From the NCBI RefSeq assembly GCF_003473485.1, contig NC_053042.1:6905501-6969500 (forward strand): DNA of 64,000 nucleotides, in the 5' to 3' direction. Below, one piece after another: positions 21,801 through 35,000 of this stretch (position 1 is the stretch's first letter; each line of letters opens with the position of its first letter). The notes under the pieces are model-generated. The model saw only the letters and a list, made by a program, of their open reading frames with translations. It was not told the origin of the DNA and made no database searches. The DNA is from Medicago truncatula (Eukaryota > Streptophyta > Magnoliopsida > Fabales > Fabaceae). The translations under genes were made by a program, and so were the position numbers.

Positions 21801-23520
21801 CATCGGATTTCCCCTTTAACAAGTACACCCAACATACTCTTGAATGGTCATCTATAAATGTGATAAACCATTTTTTGAGTGAAAGTGTACTTGTACGGTT
21901 AGGGCCCCAAACATCACTGTGAATAATAGAAAAAGGTTATGATGGTTTATAAGGCTGTATTGGAAATTGGGAACGATGATGCTTTGCAAATTCACATGCT
22001 TCATATTTAAACAAAGAAAAGTTCTTATTATGAAATAACTTAGGAAACAAGTGTTTTAAGTAACGAAAACTAGGATGACCTAATCGTAAATGCCACAACA
22101 TAACGTCGTCATCATTATTATTCAAAACAAGAAAAGATTCAAAGCAAGAATTTATTGGTTTTGAAGGTAGTTGTGATGCAGATCCAACGTCAAGGTAGTA
22201 GAGTCCTCCACTCTTCTTAGCACCGCCAATAATCTTCCCCAAGTTCAAATCCTGAAAGACACAGTGAGATCGGAAAAAATTAGTTTGACAATTTGCATCT
22301 TCGGCTAATTTACCGACAGACATTAAATTACATGATAATTTTGGAACATGAAGAACATTTTCAAGAGATAACTCTGGAGACAACACAACCGACCCTTTAC
22401 CTGCAACGGCTGAAAAAGAGCCATCTACAATTTTTATTTTTTGATTATCTGCACATGGACTATATGAAGAAAACAAAGTGGACCCACCTGTCATGTGATC
22501 AGAGGCACCTGAATCTACTATCCAAGCATGACTGGGACTGACACTAAGAAAAGCAGAATTATCTTTTGTTGCTATAGAGCAAGAAAGAGTTGGAGACTCG
22601 AGGAGTTTGTACAACTTGTCTAGTTGTTCCGTAGTGAGTTGAAGCTGAGTTGAAGAGGATTGCTGCCCTTGATCAGAATTACTAGCCTCAAATGCACAAT
22701 CACCTTTCTTCTTCCAGTTAGGTGGTTTGCCTTTGAGCTTCCAACAATTTTCACGCGTATGCCATTCCCGTTTACAGTAATCACACCAAGGATTGTTTGA
22801 CATTTTATCATGAATAACCTCTGCCATCTTTAAAAGAAGAGAGCAACAAACAGCCACCAAAGCCAAATTGCTGGCAAATTATAATCAACACTGTAAATCA
22901 AAGAAAACTAAAAAACCAAGTGTCTCCAATCTGAATTTTGACCGCTCAAATAGAACAGGAAAGCGCCGATGAAGAAACTGATGTAATATGGCGAGAAACG
23001 GCAGTCTGGAAGGCGGCGTGTGGTACGCACGCGACGGCAACGTTGCTGCGAGTAGACCTCACACGCCGGTATAGAAGAAGCGCGTGTAGCAGTGAACGAC
23101 GGCGGGATTTTCGGCGTTTGACTCGGTTTTTTTCTTTTCTGGTTCTGATGGTCTGGCCAGTTATTAGCATAGAATGGTGATCGGACATACAGTGGTGATA
23201 TACTTGGTAATAGAGGTACAACACAAGTACCTATAATTACAGTGGCTTAATTAGAGTTTTTTTTTTTTACGCGGAAGCGAGACCCCCAAACACCGGGAGC
23301 TCTGATACCATATTGAAAGATAATAGGTAAATACTTTGATGATTTATTCCTCAGCCAAAGGCTGGTTTTTATAGAGAGAATACAATTAATGTTCTCTTAG
23401 ACTAGCCTAGAAAATTGTTACATTGAAAAAATGACAATGGAATTCTCTAGATTTGACTAGAAAATAATATCATAGGGAACAATAACATAGGAAAATCAAC
23501 TACTGATGTATTTTCCAACA
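18801..23520 (-). mobile_element. Ty1/copia retrotransposon with two LTRs, in an NRPC2-relic intron
   Basis: Two 210-base LTRs (18,801-19,010 and 23,311-23,520) bound a 4.72-kb element, flanked by the 5-base target duplication CATAG (18,796-18,800 and 23,521-23,525). A primer-binding site (TGGTATCAGAGC on the minus strand) adjoins the right-hand LTR, and a purine-rich tract the left-hand one. On the minus strand the order is CCHC zinc knuckle and protease (AWIVDSGASDHMTG) at about 22,866-22,000, integrase at about 22,000-21,199, reverse transcriptase at about 20,640-19,685, and RNase H at about 19,681-19,100. A clear full Gag was not recognised. The LTRs differ at about 3 of 210 positions, so the insertion is young, probably within about a million years at usual plant rates. 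The coding part carries several breaks and it is a fossil. Confidence 0.93.
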
Positions 23521-24233
23521 CATAGTATTTCCAAGAATATAATGCATGGTAGTATATATTGAAATTAACACCTCCAAACGTATTCTACACTGGGTTTGGG
23601 AATGGAGAAATGGAGTCAAGCGCTTAGCTTATGACTAGCTCCTCTTATTTTCTTAATTTTTTAATTTTGATAAATCATGATAGTTAATTTGAATTGAAGA
23701 TGACTTTTTCAATCTTTCTTTATTCGAGACTGATGTACAACATGACCTATTCTGCAGGTTTTTCAACGTCAAAATTGGTAAACCGTCAATAATGAAGGAT
23801 GGTAATTCTGATCTCATTAGCCCACAGACATGCCGACTATCTGATCGAACGTAGGAATCGTTTCCCTTAGAATCATGATCTAATGTTTTTAATTGGACAC
23901 TGCTGGGCTATTGATAGAATTCTAATATTGCTCAAAAGTATTCTCTTAATTTGCTTGTGAAGTTCTATGATGTTTCAATTTCTTTTAGTTTACTTATACT
24001 ACTAATTGGAAGTTGTAGCCTGACCAAATGTTACTTGTTTTTGTTGTTCCTAACATGTTGTGATTTATGCTTCAATTTGTCTAATAAAAAGGTACGCGGC
24101 TCCGATAACCGTTGATATTGAATACACTCTGGGAAGTCCTGATAACCTAAGAAAAGAAACAAGGGTAATCAACCATTATTATTATTATTATTATCATCAT
24201 CATCATCATCATCACCATATGAGTTCGACAAAT

Positions 24234-24240
<7 letters not shown>

Positions 24241-24294
<54 letters not shown>
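24241..24294. repeat. (TA)n microsatellite preceded by (ATT)n and (ATC)n
   Basis: It lies in an intron of the NRPC2 relic. ATT units and ATC/ATG units at about 24,176-24,215 lead to a TA run of about 24 units. Confidence 0.95.
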
Positions 24295-24295
<1 letters not shown>

Positions 24296-26092
24296 TATTA
24301 ACTGCTAACATTTTTTCCCCGCAGCCTGAAGTTAATATCGGAAGTATGCCTATTATGTTGCGGAGCTGTTGTTGTGTTTTGAATAATAGAGATGAAGACG
24401 AGCTTGCAAAACTTGGTTCGTTTTATTCGTTTAACCGCTTTATTAATCTGTTGCGTTTCTCATTCTTTTAAATAAAATCTAACCTTTAGTTTTTCTTTGA
24501 TTAGGCGAGTGTCCCCTCGATCCTGGAGGATATTTTATAATCAAAGGGAACGAGAAGGTGATATTGTGATTCTAAATACTTCTCGATGTTAGAGACGCTA
24601 CATGTTATTTAATCTCCTCGGGACCCATTGACTTGGGCATAAAAAACAAATTAATATGAGTTATTTGTTGGATGGTTAGAGAAATAGTGTTAGAAATAAT
24701 TGATGAATATCATTACAAGAGATCAGAATGTGTATCAAAATTGATACACATTTTTGGTTGACTTGTTGAACTTGTGAGATCAGATGTTTTACTAAAGAAT
24801 CCTTGATGATATCTTTTGTTTTGTTTTCTTCTTCTTTTTTCTGTACAAATTTTGTTTTGTTTTCTTACTCATCGAAATATGGCTCTTTTTATCTTTCTTC
24901 TATATAGTTTTCAATGATTTTATTTACAAAAAAACTCCACTAATCCGTTTCAGGTAATTTTAATACAAGAACAACTTTCGAACAATAGAATGAATAATTC
25001 TAGGCACTGACAACAAAAAAAAGTAAGTAATTCTTTCTGATATGATGAAGGCTTCTTCTTCTTCTTCTTCTTTTTGCTATGCATATACATATTGACATTT
25101 ATGATTTTTGTCCTCCTTGCTTCCCATTTTATCATACCTGGTAAGCAAGTAGGAGTGTTTTTGGACGTTCTTTGCTCTCACATTAGATATTGTTGTGTTT
25201 TCAGAATAATAATTATAAGATTCTCTAATAATTTCTCTTTTCTCTATCTAAAAAGGCTGTTGAGTGAATTATTGTTAGCTTTGTATGTGGTTGTGCATTT
25301 ATCCCTCTATGTTAGATAATTAGATTACCAGTGTCCTATTTCATATTATTTAAAGTATATTTTGGTTCCTATTTTGGCAGCATTACTGCATCTGTTACAA
25401 GCAGTACAGAGAAAATAAAAACAAAAACTACCATTTTGATGGAAAAGGAGAAGATGTGGTTAGAATTTAATCAATTTCCAAAAAAGGTTTTCACTTGGCC
25501 TTTCTTTCATTCTGTCTTATTCACTTTTAGCCATTTGATTGCATTATAATTAGGTTTTGGAGATTTTTATTTCTTCTTTTTATATCCAATAGGTTCCTCT
25601 TATGGTTGTAATGAAAGCTATGGGGATGGAGATCGACCAAGAAGTTGTACAGTTGATTGGAAGAGATCCTCGTTACAGTTTTCTACTTATGCCATCCATT
25701 GAGGTAATTGTCATACAACTTTGGATATGAATGTGTTCGGATAAACTACTTGTTACTGTTTCGTTCACTCTGCTATTTTGGGGAGATTAAGCTAAACAAT
25801 TATTATTAAGCTGCGGCAATTATTGTAATAAGCTAAAACAACGTATGTATTAGATGTTTTTTTGACAAGATGGATACTTCATAAAATATTTTTATAACTT
25901 CCAAACACCAAAATAAATACTTATGTTTTGAGATAGGTCCAAATAAATTATAGATTAGCTCTTCCAAATACCTCCTATGTTAAATTTAAAAATTCTTTTG
26001 CACACATTAAATTATAGAGTACGGTAGAAGCTAGTGGCTTGTATAATAGTTACATACTTATCTGCTCTTTCTTAGCTTAACAAAGCATATTG

Positions 26093-26126
<34 letters not shown>

Positions 26127-26281
26127 TATGCTATCTCTGATCTGTTAAATATGTTTTGCCCTCTAATCAGGAATATATAAACTGTCGTGTATTTACACAA
26201 GCCCAAGCATTGGAGTACCTTGATTCAAAAGTGAGTTGTCTTTCTTATAAAGGATTTCTCTCCGATTTCTTTTTTCGCACT

Positions 26282-26594
26282 GTTGGAAATTCCGCCTTCA
26301 TTGCGGTCTGCCCCTAATCGCCTAATTGCAGCATTTGGGTTGCCCTCACTGCAGCCTCCAACACCTTCATTTTGTTGGGTTTGAAGGGGTGGATTTAGTC
26401 CCACATTACTTAGAGATATGGCCTGTGCAGTGTTTATACAATCTGAGACACAATTTATCCAATTATAGAATTTGTCTGTCGATGCTGCTCTTACCTATGT
26501 AAATCCTCCTAATGCTTTTTAACCAACTAAATGGTCTAACTAGCTAATTGACTAGCTGTTTTCCTTATTCTGTCCTAATGATACATCCTAACAA
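26282..26594. other. Repeat-like block, possible solo LTR or TRIM (weak)
   Basis: It begins TGTTGG and ends CTAACA, and contains TTTAGTCCCACATTACTTAGAG, a word that recurs in legume repeats in my experience. It sits in intron 10 of the NRPC2 relic. No target duplication was found, so this is only a suggestion. Confidence 0.3.
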
Positions 26595-26768
26595 ATATCA
26601 ACTTGAAAGAATTTTGCGGCATGTTTGCTTGATCAACATTGTACAGTGGTGATTTACATACATGTAGTTAACATATATTTTGGTTTCTAATTTATTTCTA
26701 ATGGCACGTGTGCACATCAGGCAAAAGGTCCCCGTTTTTCTAACATGGCAGCTGAAAAGGTTTCAAAA

Positions 26769-26802
<34 letters not shown>

Positions 26803-27310
26803 CTGTCTGTCTGTCTTCAACAACTTTCTGACTTTTTGTTATTTTAACCTTTTATGTAGGATGGAAGAGCATTTAATATCCTAAAAAATGAATTTCTTGC
26901 AAACGTACCAGTAAGTTTTCCTCGAATCATAAGTATATTTTGAGTATTGAGGGCTTATCTTTTTTTTTTTTTCTGACAGTTTCATCATTGCACAACTTGA
27001 TTTCATTCTATCGTAATACATTTAATTTTCCTTTAGCCATGTTAAGTTTGGTTTGATTAACTGCTTCATCTGTTGTCGTTAGATGCACGGAGATAATTTT
27101 CGGCCAAAATGTATATATCTGGCTGTTATGATGAGACGCATAATGGATGCAATTCTAAATAAGGATGCAATGGATGACAAGGTAATATCTTTAACATTAT
27201 AAAGTTTGAAGGAGTAGAGAGAGACATATCTTTTTGATCTAACTAACTTTCTGGATCTAAATTCTGATTTCATTGAATGAAGAATTCTGTTACATTTCAT
27301 CTTATATAGA

Positions 27311-29360
27311 TGAATTCAGGTAACCTGTAATAGCAGGTCAAGTGTAAGGCTTAACTTACACTTGCCAGTTACAATAAGACTAGGCTTAGATACAAATACT
27401 CTATGCTAAGCTTATCTTAACAGATACTCTAATACACCCCCCTCAAACTCTGTGGGTTTTCTTCAACATTGAGTTTGGTGCGCATCAAAAGAAACTTAGC
27501 AGTTGAGAGAGGCTTGGTGAGGACATCCGCCCATTGGTCAGTTCCAGGAATGTGAACAACAGATAGTTGTTTAGCTAAAACCTACTCCCTAACAAAGAAA
27601 AGATCTATCTCCATATGCTTGGTCCTGGTATGAAGGATAGGATTGTGTGCAAGCAAAACTGCTGATTGATTATCACAAAAAATGGTAGGAGAAGTGAAGG
27701 GAACTGTGAGTTCTTGTAGTAAAGTTTGAACCCAAAGTACATCAGCAGTTGCTTGAGCAAGAGACCTATATTCAGCTTCAGTGCTGGATCTTGCAACAAC
27801 TGGTTGTTTTCTAGACCACCAGGAGATAAGATTTGGACCAAAGAAAATAGCAGCACCAGAAGTAGATCTTCTGTCATCAGGGTCTGCTGCCCAGTCAGCA
27901 TCACAAAACACTTGGAGAGGGAGAGGTTTATGAATAGGGGCAGGGAACAACTTCAGACCATAGTTGAGAGTACCTTTGAGGTATCTGAGTATCCTTTTAA
28001 CAGCAACCCAGTGAGATTCTAGAGGTTGAGACATGAACTGGCATACTTTTTTGACTGAGTATGCAATCTCTGGTCTGGTAATGGTGGCATACTACAGGGA
28101 ACCAACCACTGATCTGTACAAAGAGATGTCATGAAAAATATCTGAACCCTGTCTAGATAGCTTGCAGCTGGACATCATAGGAGTATTTATGGGATTACAT
28201 TCAAGCATGTTAGTTTTTGAAAGCAGATCCTTTATATATTTACTTTGAGTAAGAAGTAAAGAGTGATCATCAAGGTGTTTGACCTCAATTCCAAGAAAGT
28301 AGCTTAGAGAGCCAAGATGTTTTAGGCTAAAACAGAGTCCAGTTTGTGAACCAAAGTGTTAACAAGATCAGAAGAACTGCATGTGATGATAATATCGTCA
28401 ACATACACAAGAAGATAAACCACTTGTTTTTGTTTTGCATAGGTAAATAGTGAGGGATCACACTTATTGGCCTTAAACCCAAACTGAATTAGAGCAGTTG
28501 TTAACCGGTCAAACCATTGTCTAGGAGCTTGCTTGAGGCCATAGAGAGCCTTATGAAGCTTGCAAACTAATTGTGTGTCACTGCTTTCAAAACCTTGAGG
28601 TTGTTGCATATACACTTCTTCCTCATGGATGCCATTTAAGAAGGCATTATTAACATCCAGCTGTTGAAGTGGCCACTTGTATGAGATAGCAAGAGTAAGA
28701 ATAATTCTGATAGTTACAGGCTTCACAACAGGAGAGAAAGTTTCATTAAAGTCAAATCCTTGAAGTCGATGAAAGCCTTTAGCAACTAAGCGTGCTTTAT
28801 ACTTGTTAACAGTACCATCAGAATTTTCTTTTATCCTAAACACCCATTTACAACCAATAGCTTTTCTGTTGGGTGGAAGGGGCACAAGTGACCAAGTATG
28901 ATTTTTCTGAAGGGCATTAAATTCTTCCTTCATAGCAGCATTCCATTGGGGATCTGCCAGAGCTTGTTTTACATTCTTAGGTTCAGTGTGCATAAGTAAA
29001 AGGGTGGGATTGAGACGAGGAAGAACAATACCAGATTTGGATCTAGTTTGCATAGGGTGTTGGTTGACAGGAGGGGCAGTAGTGAAAGAGGAACTAGAGG
29101 AAGACTCAGAGGCAGATTGAGAGATAATCGGAGATTGGGAGGACTCTGCAGAAGGAGAAATTGCAGATGCAGGGGACAAGATAGTGGGAGTAGGTGAGTT
29201 GGGTAAAGTTGATGTAGGTAAAGGTGAGGTATGTAAAGTTGATGTAGATGTACTGATAGTACTGGTGTCTACGGGTAAAGAGGATAAAGAAACATCCTTG
29301 ATAGGATTTAGAGGGTCATGCGTAATAAGGTCAACCGTGTCAAGTATTATGGGACGGAGG
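27311..29360 (-). mobile_element. Ty1/copia fragment (3' half) in NRPC2-relic intron 13
   Basis: Read on the minus strand, it holds part of a Pol linker ([15 protein letters not shown]) and reverse transcriptase at about 29,179-28,060 ([23 protein letters not shown]). RNase H follows at about 28,034-27,440 (SSTEAEYRSLAQ). Next come a purine-rich tract and a 126-base 3' LTR (27,311-27,436, TG...CA). No matching 5' LTR is in the window and the 5' half is absent. The right border is ragged, against a Stowaway-type CGGAGGGAGTA end near 29,350 and more copia debris. It is a fossil with a few breaks. Confidence 0.85.
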
Positions 29361-29640
29361 GAGTATCAAATAACAACAACACATTTGATAACACGAGGTT
29401 CAAGTTGTAAAACTCTAGTTAGCATGTGGTTGGGGGTGGGGGGTTGGGACGTTGGGTAGCTTAATTGGTTTGAGTTAAGGGATAAGGACTTGGATGTCCT
29501 GGGTTCAAACCTGAACGAATAAGTATATACTAATCTAATAACTAACTACTAACATTTGTCATTTAAAAAAATAAAATAAATTTGGCATGCCGTTAATTAA
29601 ATGTGCAGTAGTGAAAACCACATCACCCCATAATTAATTG
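29361..29640 (-). mobile_element. Second copia remnant (integrase end) split by a SINE-like insert
   Basis: Minus-strand words TTAHLINGMP (about 29,580-29,620) and LEPRVIKCV (about 29,375-29,410) are integrase C-terminal landmarks of copia elements, in the right order. Between them, at about 29,430-29,575, lies the tRNA-like sequence listed separately. It is a fossil fragment only. Confidence 0.6.
29440..29577 (+). mobile_element. tRNA-derived SINE-like insert
   Basis: A-box-like TAGCTTAATTGG (about 29,457-29,468) and B-box-like GGTTCAAACCT (about 29,502-29,512) are spaced as in tRNA promoters. They are followed by an A-rich end (TTTAAAAAAATAAAATAAA). It interrupts copia integrase debris. 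It differs from the SINE family at 50.6 kb. No target duplication was confirmed. Confidence 0.6.
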
Positions 29641-30607
29641 TTAGGCTTTGATTTTGAGAAACTCAGAATTTTATTTTAAAGATATATGTATTACAATTGA
29701 AAATTCATTTAATTTTGGTTTTGTGAATAATGAAAAAACTTCGTAAATTTTATAGTGGCTGATGTTAGTTTTCCCTTTTTACACAGGTCTGTGGAGCGTG
29801 TGGGTTGTTAGGATATTACAACCATAAGTTGAAAGCTGGTACTTGTTCATCTTGTAAGAATGGAAAGCAGATTTCTAACGTGAAAGTACCATATGCATGC
29901 AAGCTCTTGATTCAGGTAATGCAGTGGAAATTATAATATCTTAGATATTAATCACTATAGTAGGAATGGCATATATTTCATGCTGATAGAATCAGTTGCT
30001 ACCAATATTAAAATTGCAAAACCAAACTGGTTTCAAACATATCCTTTTCAAATTAGTCTTTTATCTTCAAAAAAATTTACATTTTAAACCAACTTTTATT
30101 CTTACTGTACTTCTGTTACAAATGTGTACATGATAATTGAATGATAAACTATAAAAAAATGTTTCTCTGCTCATCTCCACAGTTAGACTCCCTTTGACAA
30201 CAAGGTCACAATCTTCGATAATAACTAAGATCATGTTAATTTTGACGGAATCGACACTGTAATTTAAATTTTTTAAATGGCCAAATAAGATTTTTGGTAA
30301 CATACGTAGATGAAAAATGAACTTTGGTCCAACATTGGTGTTTTTAAACATAAAATATTAACTTAATGTTAAAAGGATAAAGGACATGTTTCAAACTTTA
30401 TATTCAGTGAAAGGGTTGATGTAGTTTTGTCTATTAAAAACTATTTTAGAATAGTTACATGAGGAATTATTTTACTTATACAATGAAGAATTTATTATTA
30501 TTGTTTACCTGTGTATGTTGATCAATTTGATCTCTATTTCAAAATTTCAGGAACTCCAATCAATGAATATTGTTCCACGCTTAAAACTAGAAGATACCAA
30601 AGTTTAA

Positions 30608-32011
30608 GAGATGATGCTATTATGAGAGTGCATGCAGCTTTCAAGTGAATACAAAGTAGAATTTTTGTCTCTTCGATGTTAGAACTTAGAACCCCTTTAA
30701 ACATTTATTTTACCATAGAAACAATGTTGCAGGGTTATTTTGATGATTCACGTTGGAAAAAGAGAAGTTATTTTGACTTATATGGTTTCATTTTTATGTT
30801 GAAATTGAATTTCACTTATGGCGAAATGGTTTACTCAAGAAGCTAACGGTGCTCTAATCTTTTACTCAGGTTAAAGTGGTACAAATGGAGAGATAATTAA
30901 ATCATTTTAACAGCTAATAACCCTAAAACATTAATTTGCGGAGGAATCTACTTGCTACCCCTACAACTATTCTCTAACCCTCCAAAAAATTGTAAATATA
31001 CTGAAATGCTCTTTAAATCTATGAAAATAACAATTTAAAACTCCCTAAAAATTAAAAACTTGTTCCATTCGTAATACCAAGCAATCAAAACGTTCCAATA
31101 TTTTGTTTGGCAGTGTTAAATAACTGCAATGCTTTTTATTTAGGAAATTTCATCTTTTTAAAAAACTTGGAATGGGTTATTTTGGTGGGAAATTTCCTTT
31201 TTAAAAAAAAAATCAATGTCAACAAACATCCAATCCAAATATGAAGAGGTGCAGTTTGGCATTGGCAAGGTTCTGGTAGCTGAAATGTACTCGCCATAGT
31301 GCTTCTGGTAGCTGAAATAAATAATAATAAGCCAAGGTTGAACTACCATGAAATGGAAATATCGACATTGCGACTCCGGTAATTTCAGAGAAAACGCGAT
31401 GTTGATGTTCTAAAAAAGATTGGCTGATACAGAAAAACAACCCTAATGCTGAAAAAATGTGAACATCTTTCAATGATAGTTAGAAACTTGAAAAACACTC
31501 TCGATAGTTAGCAACTTGGTGGTTTTGAACAAGTTCACCAACAGTGATATGTACGTTAATTGCAGAAACGAGCTAGAACAAACATTCACATTTGGTAGTT
31601 AAAGACGATATATGTTGAGCTTGAATGGTTATGCGAATCTGCGTTTTGAGCAGAAAATGTTGATCACAAGAATGCAATTATCAGCCAATAAATTGGCATT
31701 GCAATTAGGTAGTAGCAATTTTACTATTTAAAACAATTACCAGCAATAGTTGATTCAACCATTATTACCATTCAGATGCATAGTTGAAATTTTTAAAATG
31801 AACATTAAACTGAATTGCGGAAAATATCGCAGTCTCTCTTCATGACGAATCGTCAAAGAACCTAAATTAACAGTCTGGGTAGGAAATAAATAAAAATCCC
31901 AAGTCCAACAAAAGCATTTACAGTTTACGACCAAAATGTATGTACATCTACTGCAACAACTTCCTGCATTAATCTTATCTTAATCTTAAATCTTCTGCAT
32001 TAACCTTGTCT
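30608..32011. other. Intergenic space between two convergent genes
   Basis: This lies between the end of the NRPC2 relic and the stop codon of the GYF gene. It must contain both 3' untranslated regions, the GYF one just above 31,860-32,011. No other gene or repeat boundary was recognised. Confidence 0.6.
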
Positions 32012-35000
32012 TTAATCTTCTACAGTCTGGATCTCACCCATCATGATCCGGTTGCTCACAACATTAAATCCCAAAACTAAAGGGCTAACCTTTTTCCCCT
32101 TTTTGCCTTTCTTCTTTCCACCACTTGCTTTGGAGGATCCTTCAGTGTTGTCCACATCCTGTATATCTGCATTAACTGATGCCTTGACAGCAGCGCCAAG
32201 CCCGTTAACTTTCTTACCATGCCTACTCTGGAAAGCTATGTCCAACACATCTGATGGTAGCATATCCTTGTAATTGAGGAATTTATCAATGAATTGATGG
32301 TTAGGGTCAAATGATCCAAGGTTTTCTATAAGAAGCATCTCGGCTTCTGATCTGGATTGCTTCAAGCAAAATTCAAGGAAACTTGTATCTGCCATTCCAC
32401 CAAAAAGAGTTGAAGACGCTTAATTGTGCATCAAAAATAGCATGCTCTAAACCATAAACATCAAATGGCAGGATTTTGCAAATGATAATAATAAACAAGC
32501 ATACATCTCATACTCAACCTTAAAACATGGCATCATATTCAACATTGCAAATAAGTATCATATAAGCCGGTAAATATTTAATTGTTGAACTTTTAGATTA
32601 ATGTGGCTTGACTCTTGAAACTAGGGAATAACAGCCAAAAACTGAAATGGTACACGTACCTTTTGTCCCAATAAGCCTAACACACTCATTCTCACACCAA
32701 TCTCTGAAGCCCGTGGCCTCTGAAAATTTAAACAAACAACGGATCAGTAATTTAGAGAATCATCAATTGATCCAGTTAAGTGGATCAGACAAAGGAACTC
32801 AATTACATGGAACTAAGAAAGTGGAAGCAATGTATCTTCTTACCAGATTGCTTAGTCATAGCATCTTTTTTCAGTTTCAGTGCTGATTGAGACGAGGCAG
32901 GTGATGATATAGGTCGCTCAGTTGGTTTGCCACTTGCTGATTTCTGCCGGGTTAATAATCCCAGGGAATTACCTTTCAAGGGTACATTTTTAGATCCCCA
33001 GCTTCCCTGGCTAGCCAGCTGAGGAAAATCTGACCTGCTTACAAATACAAAAAACAAATCAATCATGGTGCATTAACTATCTCCATCAAAACCGACAATG
33101 ATTAGCCACCTACTTTCGATTGATATTTGGCTTCTCTATAGTGAGTAGTTAATGGTGAGATATATTATCAACCAATGATTTGTTTATCTAAGATTAATAT
33201 AAAACTCACTTTACTTTCTAAAGTAAATTGCTCACTTAATAAACAAAACCATGCATGCATAATTGATAAAACATCAGAGAGATAGAAGTCATACTGCTTG
33301 GTTTCTTGCTTAGATTGTTCAATTGGACCCCAGAACAAGTCATCATCCCCTTTATATTTTGATTGCTTAGAAGCATGCGAGTTTATCGGAAGTGGAGAGG
33401 CAGCTTTCGATGGAGAGGAAGCTGAAATTGACTGTGAAGAAGCACTGCTCCAATTAGCCTGGGAAGGCTGTGATTTCTGAGGCGTAGGCACTGGGATCGC
33501 AGGCACAGCAGAAGAAGTTTTTTTCCCCTGCTCCTTCAGGATGTCCCTTAAAGAAGCCGGTTTAGGAACCCTACCAGAATCAGTAGACCATGCTGGAGAA
33601 GGAGATGTGATAGGTTGCTCTCGCTCTCCTTTCCAAACAACAAAGTCTCCTAGAGAGGGTCCTGCAGGGATTGAAGGCAACACTTCTTTTTCCTGCTGTG
33701 CAGATCGGGAACTTTTACCTTTTTCAATAGGGCTTGAAGATATAGGTACTTCCGCAGACGCAACGGGGACTGGGGCTTTAACTCCTGAACCCTTTGATTT
33801 TGCCGACTTCTTGCGGCTTCTTTTAGTTTCTTTTGCCTCAATGAAGTTATTATCATCTATTGATTCTGAATGCACAGCAATATCATGCAAAGGCAACATG
33901 CTATCTGGAAGGTCTACATATGTTTCAATAGACTTCTTCAAAACTTCTTCAGCTAATAGATCATGCAGCGGACTTTTCTTGTTCTTCAGATTCTGAGAAG
34001 TTTGAGAATTAAAAGTAGACTCTGTAGATACTTTAACAGAGTCTGGATAGGACGCAACCCCAGCCCAGGGCGTCGCCAGACTCACGGAATTGACAGAAGC
34101 AGCAACATCAGATACAAGTGTTTCTGTCTGTGCACTTCTCTGTTCTTCCTGTTGAATTTCTAATAAAGATTTTGCCTTGACACTTGGAGCAGGTTTCCAA
34201 GCTCGTCCAGCAGGAACTTCGACATTGTGTGTAGAAACAGAACCAATTGCCTTAGAATCGTCTGCAAGGAACTTCTCGGTAATGTTTCTAGAAACACCAG
34301 CAGCCTGGCCACTGACATCATGATGATCAGCTGTCTCTAGGACAGCATTTTCTTCAATTTGACTTACCTTACTTCTTGTTTTTTGCAGATATGTTTCATG
34401 TGGTTCGTTGTTGTTTGTTTCCCCCAACTCATTAAAATTTGGTGGTACTTCAACTTCTGACTGCTTTGATGGCTGCAAAGTTGTATTTTTTGGCAATGCT
34501 TTTGTTTGGTCAGAGGACTGTTTGTTAGATTTTTGCTTCTTAGATTTCTTCTCGGTAGCCTTTTTGGGTTCATGTGTTTCAACATGCACAGCACTGGAGC
34601 TGTCTATTCCAGCCAGCTGCTCTTGATGTGAAATATCAGATCTGATCTTCACATCTGAACCACGATGACTAGCTGGGGGCAACTCAATCTCACTATATTC
34701 TGCTGAAGATTTATCAACAGCAGGTGCATCACACTGTAAATGTACAGATGGCATAGAAATTGTCGGTATGGCAACACCATCATGTTTTAAGACGTGCTCC
34801 AATGACTTAGCAGTATAGTCAAAAACAGAATCATGAACAATGTGGGGTTCCTCTTTGGATCTGTTCAGATCATGCAAAACTGAACTATCAACATGAGGAG
34901 CTTGAGTTTCCTTTCTATGACTTCCATTAATTTGCTCAGCAAGAGTAGTAGGAGCCCAGTTATTTTGGGGAGTTGTATCCCCAAATAACTGGTGAGGCAG

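Larger units (their letters stand above)
18137..30607 (+). pseudogene. NRPC2: RNA polymerase III subunit 2 (NRPC2/RPC2) relic, catalytic middle deleted
   Basis: Fifteen exons with canonical GT/AG junctions are legible: 18137-18211, 18332-18453, 23758-23850, 24092-24164, 24325-24415, 24505-24557, 24954-25022, 25381-25486, 25593-25703, 26171-26230, 26721-26759, 26860-26910, 27083-27181, 29787-29915 and 30551-30607. Exons 1-13 encode the N-terminal protrusion and lobe ([59 protein letters not shown]). Exons 14-15 encode the C-terminal zinc clamp (CGACGLLGYYNHKLKAGTCSSCKNG) and the end (ELQSMNIVPRLKLED). Roughly 700 residues between them, including the fork, hybrid-binding and active-site regions, are missing. 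The exon 13-14 junction is in frame. Exon 7 carries TGA at 25,008-25,010 and is out of phase with exon 8. An intact copy should exist elsewhere because the gene is essential. Introns 2 and 13 hold copia elements. Confidence 0.9.

Noticed and set aside
23000-23180. GC-rich frames next to the copia LTR
   Set aside because: Overlapping frames on both strands without a recognisable Gag or host domain. Treated as element leader or captured sequence, not a gene.
24060-24308. Open frame with a His/Tyr/Ile run
   Set aside because: It is a translation of ATT/ATC/TA microsatellites in an intron, with no family resemblance beyond the short NRPC2 exon it overlaps.
26282-26594. Solo LTR in NRPC2-relic intron
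   Set aside because: TG...CA-like ends but no target duplication or second copy in the window. Kept only as a low-confidence note.
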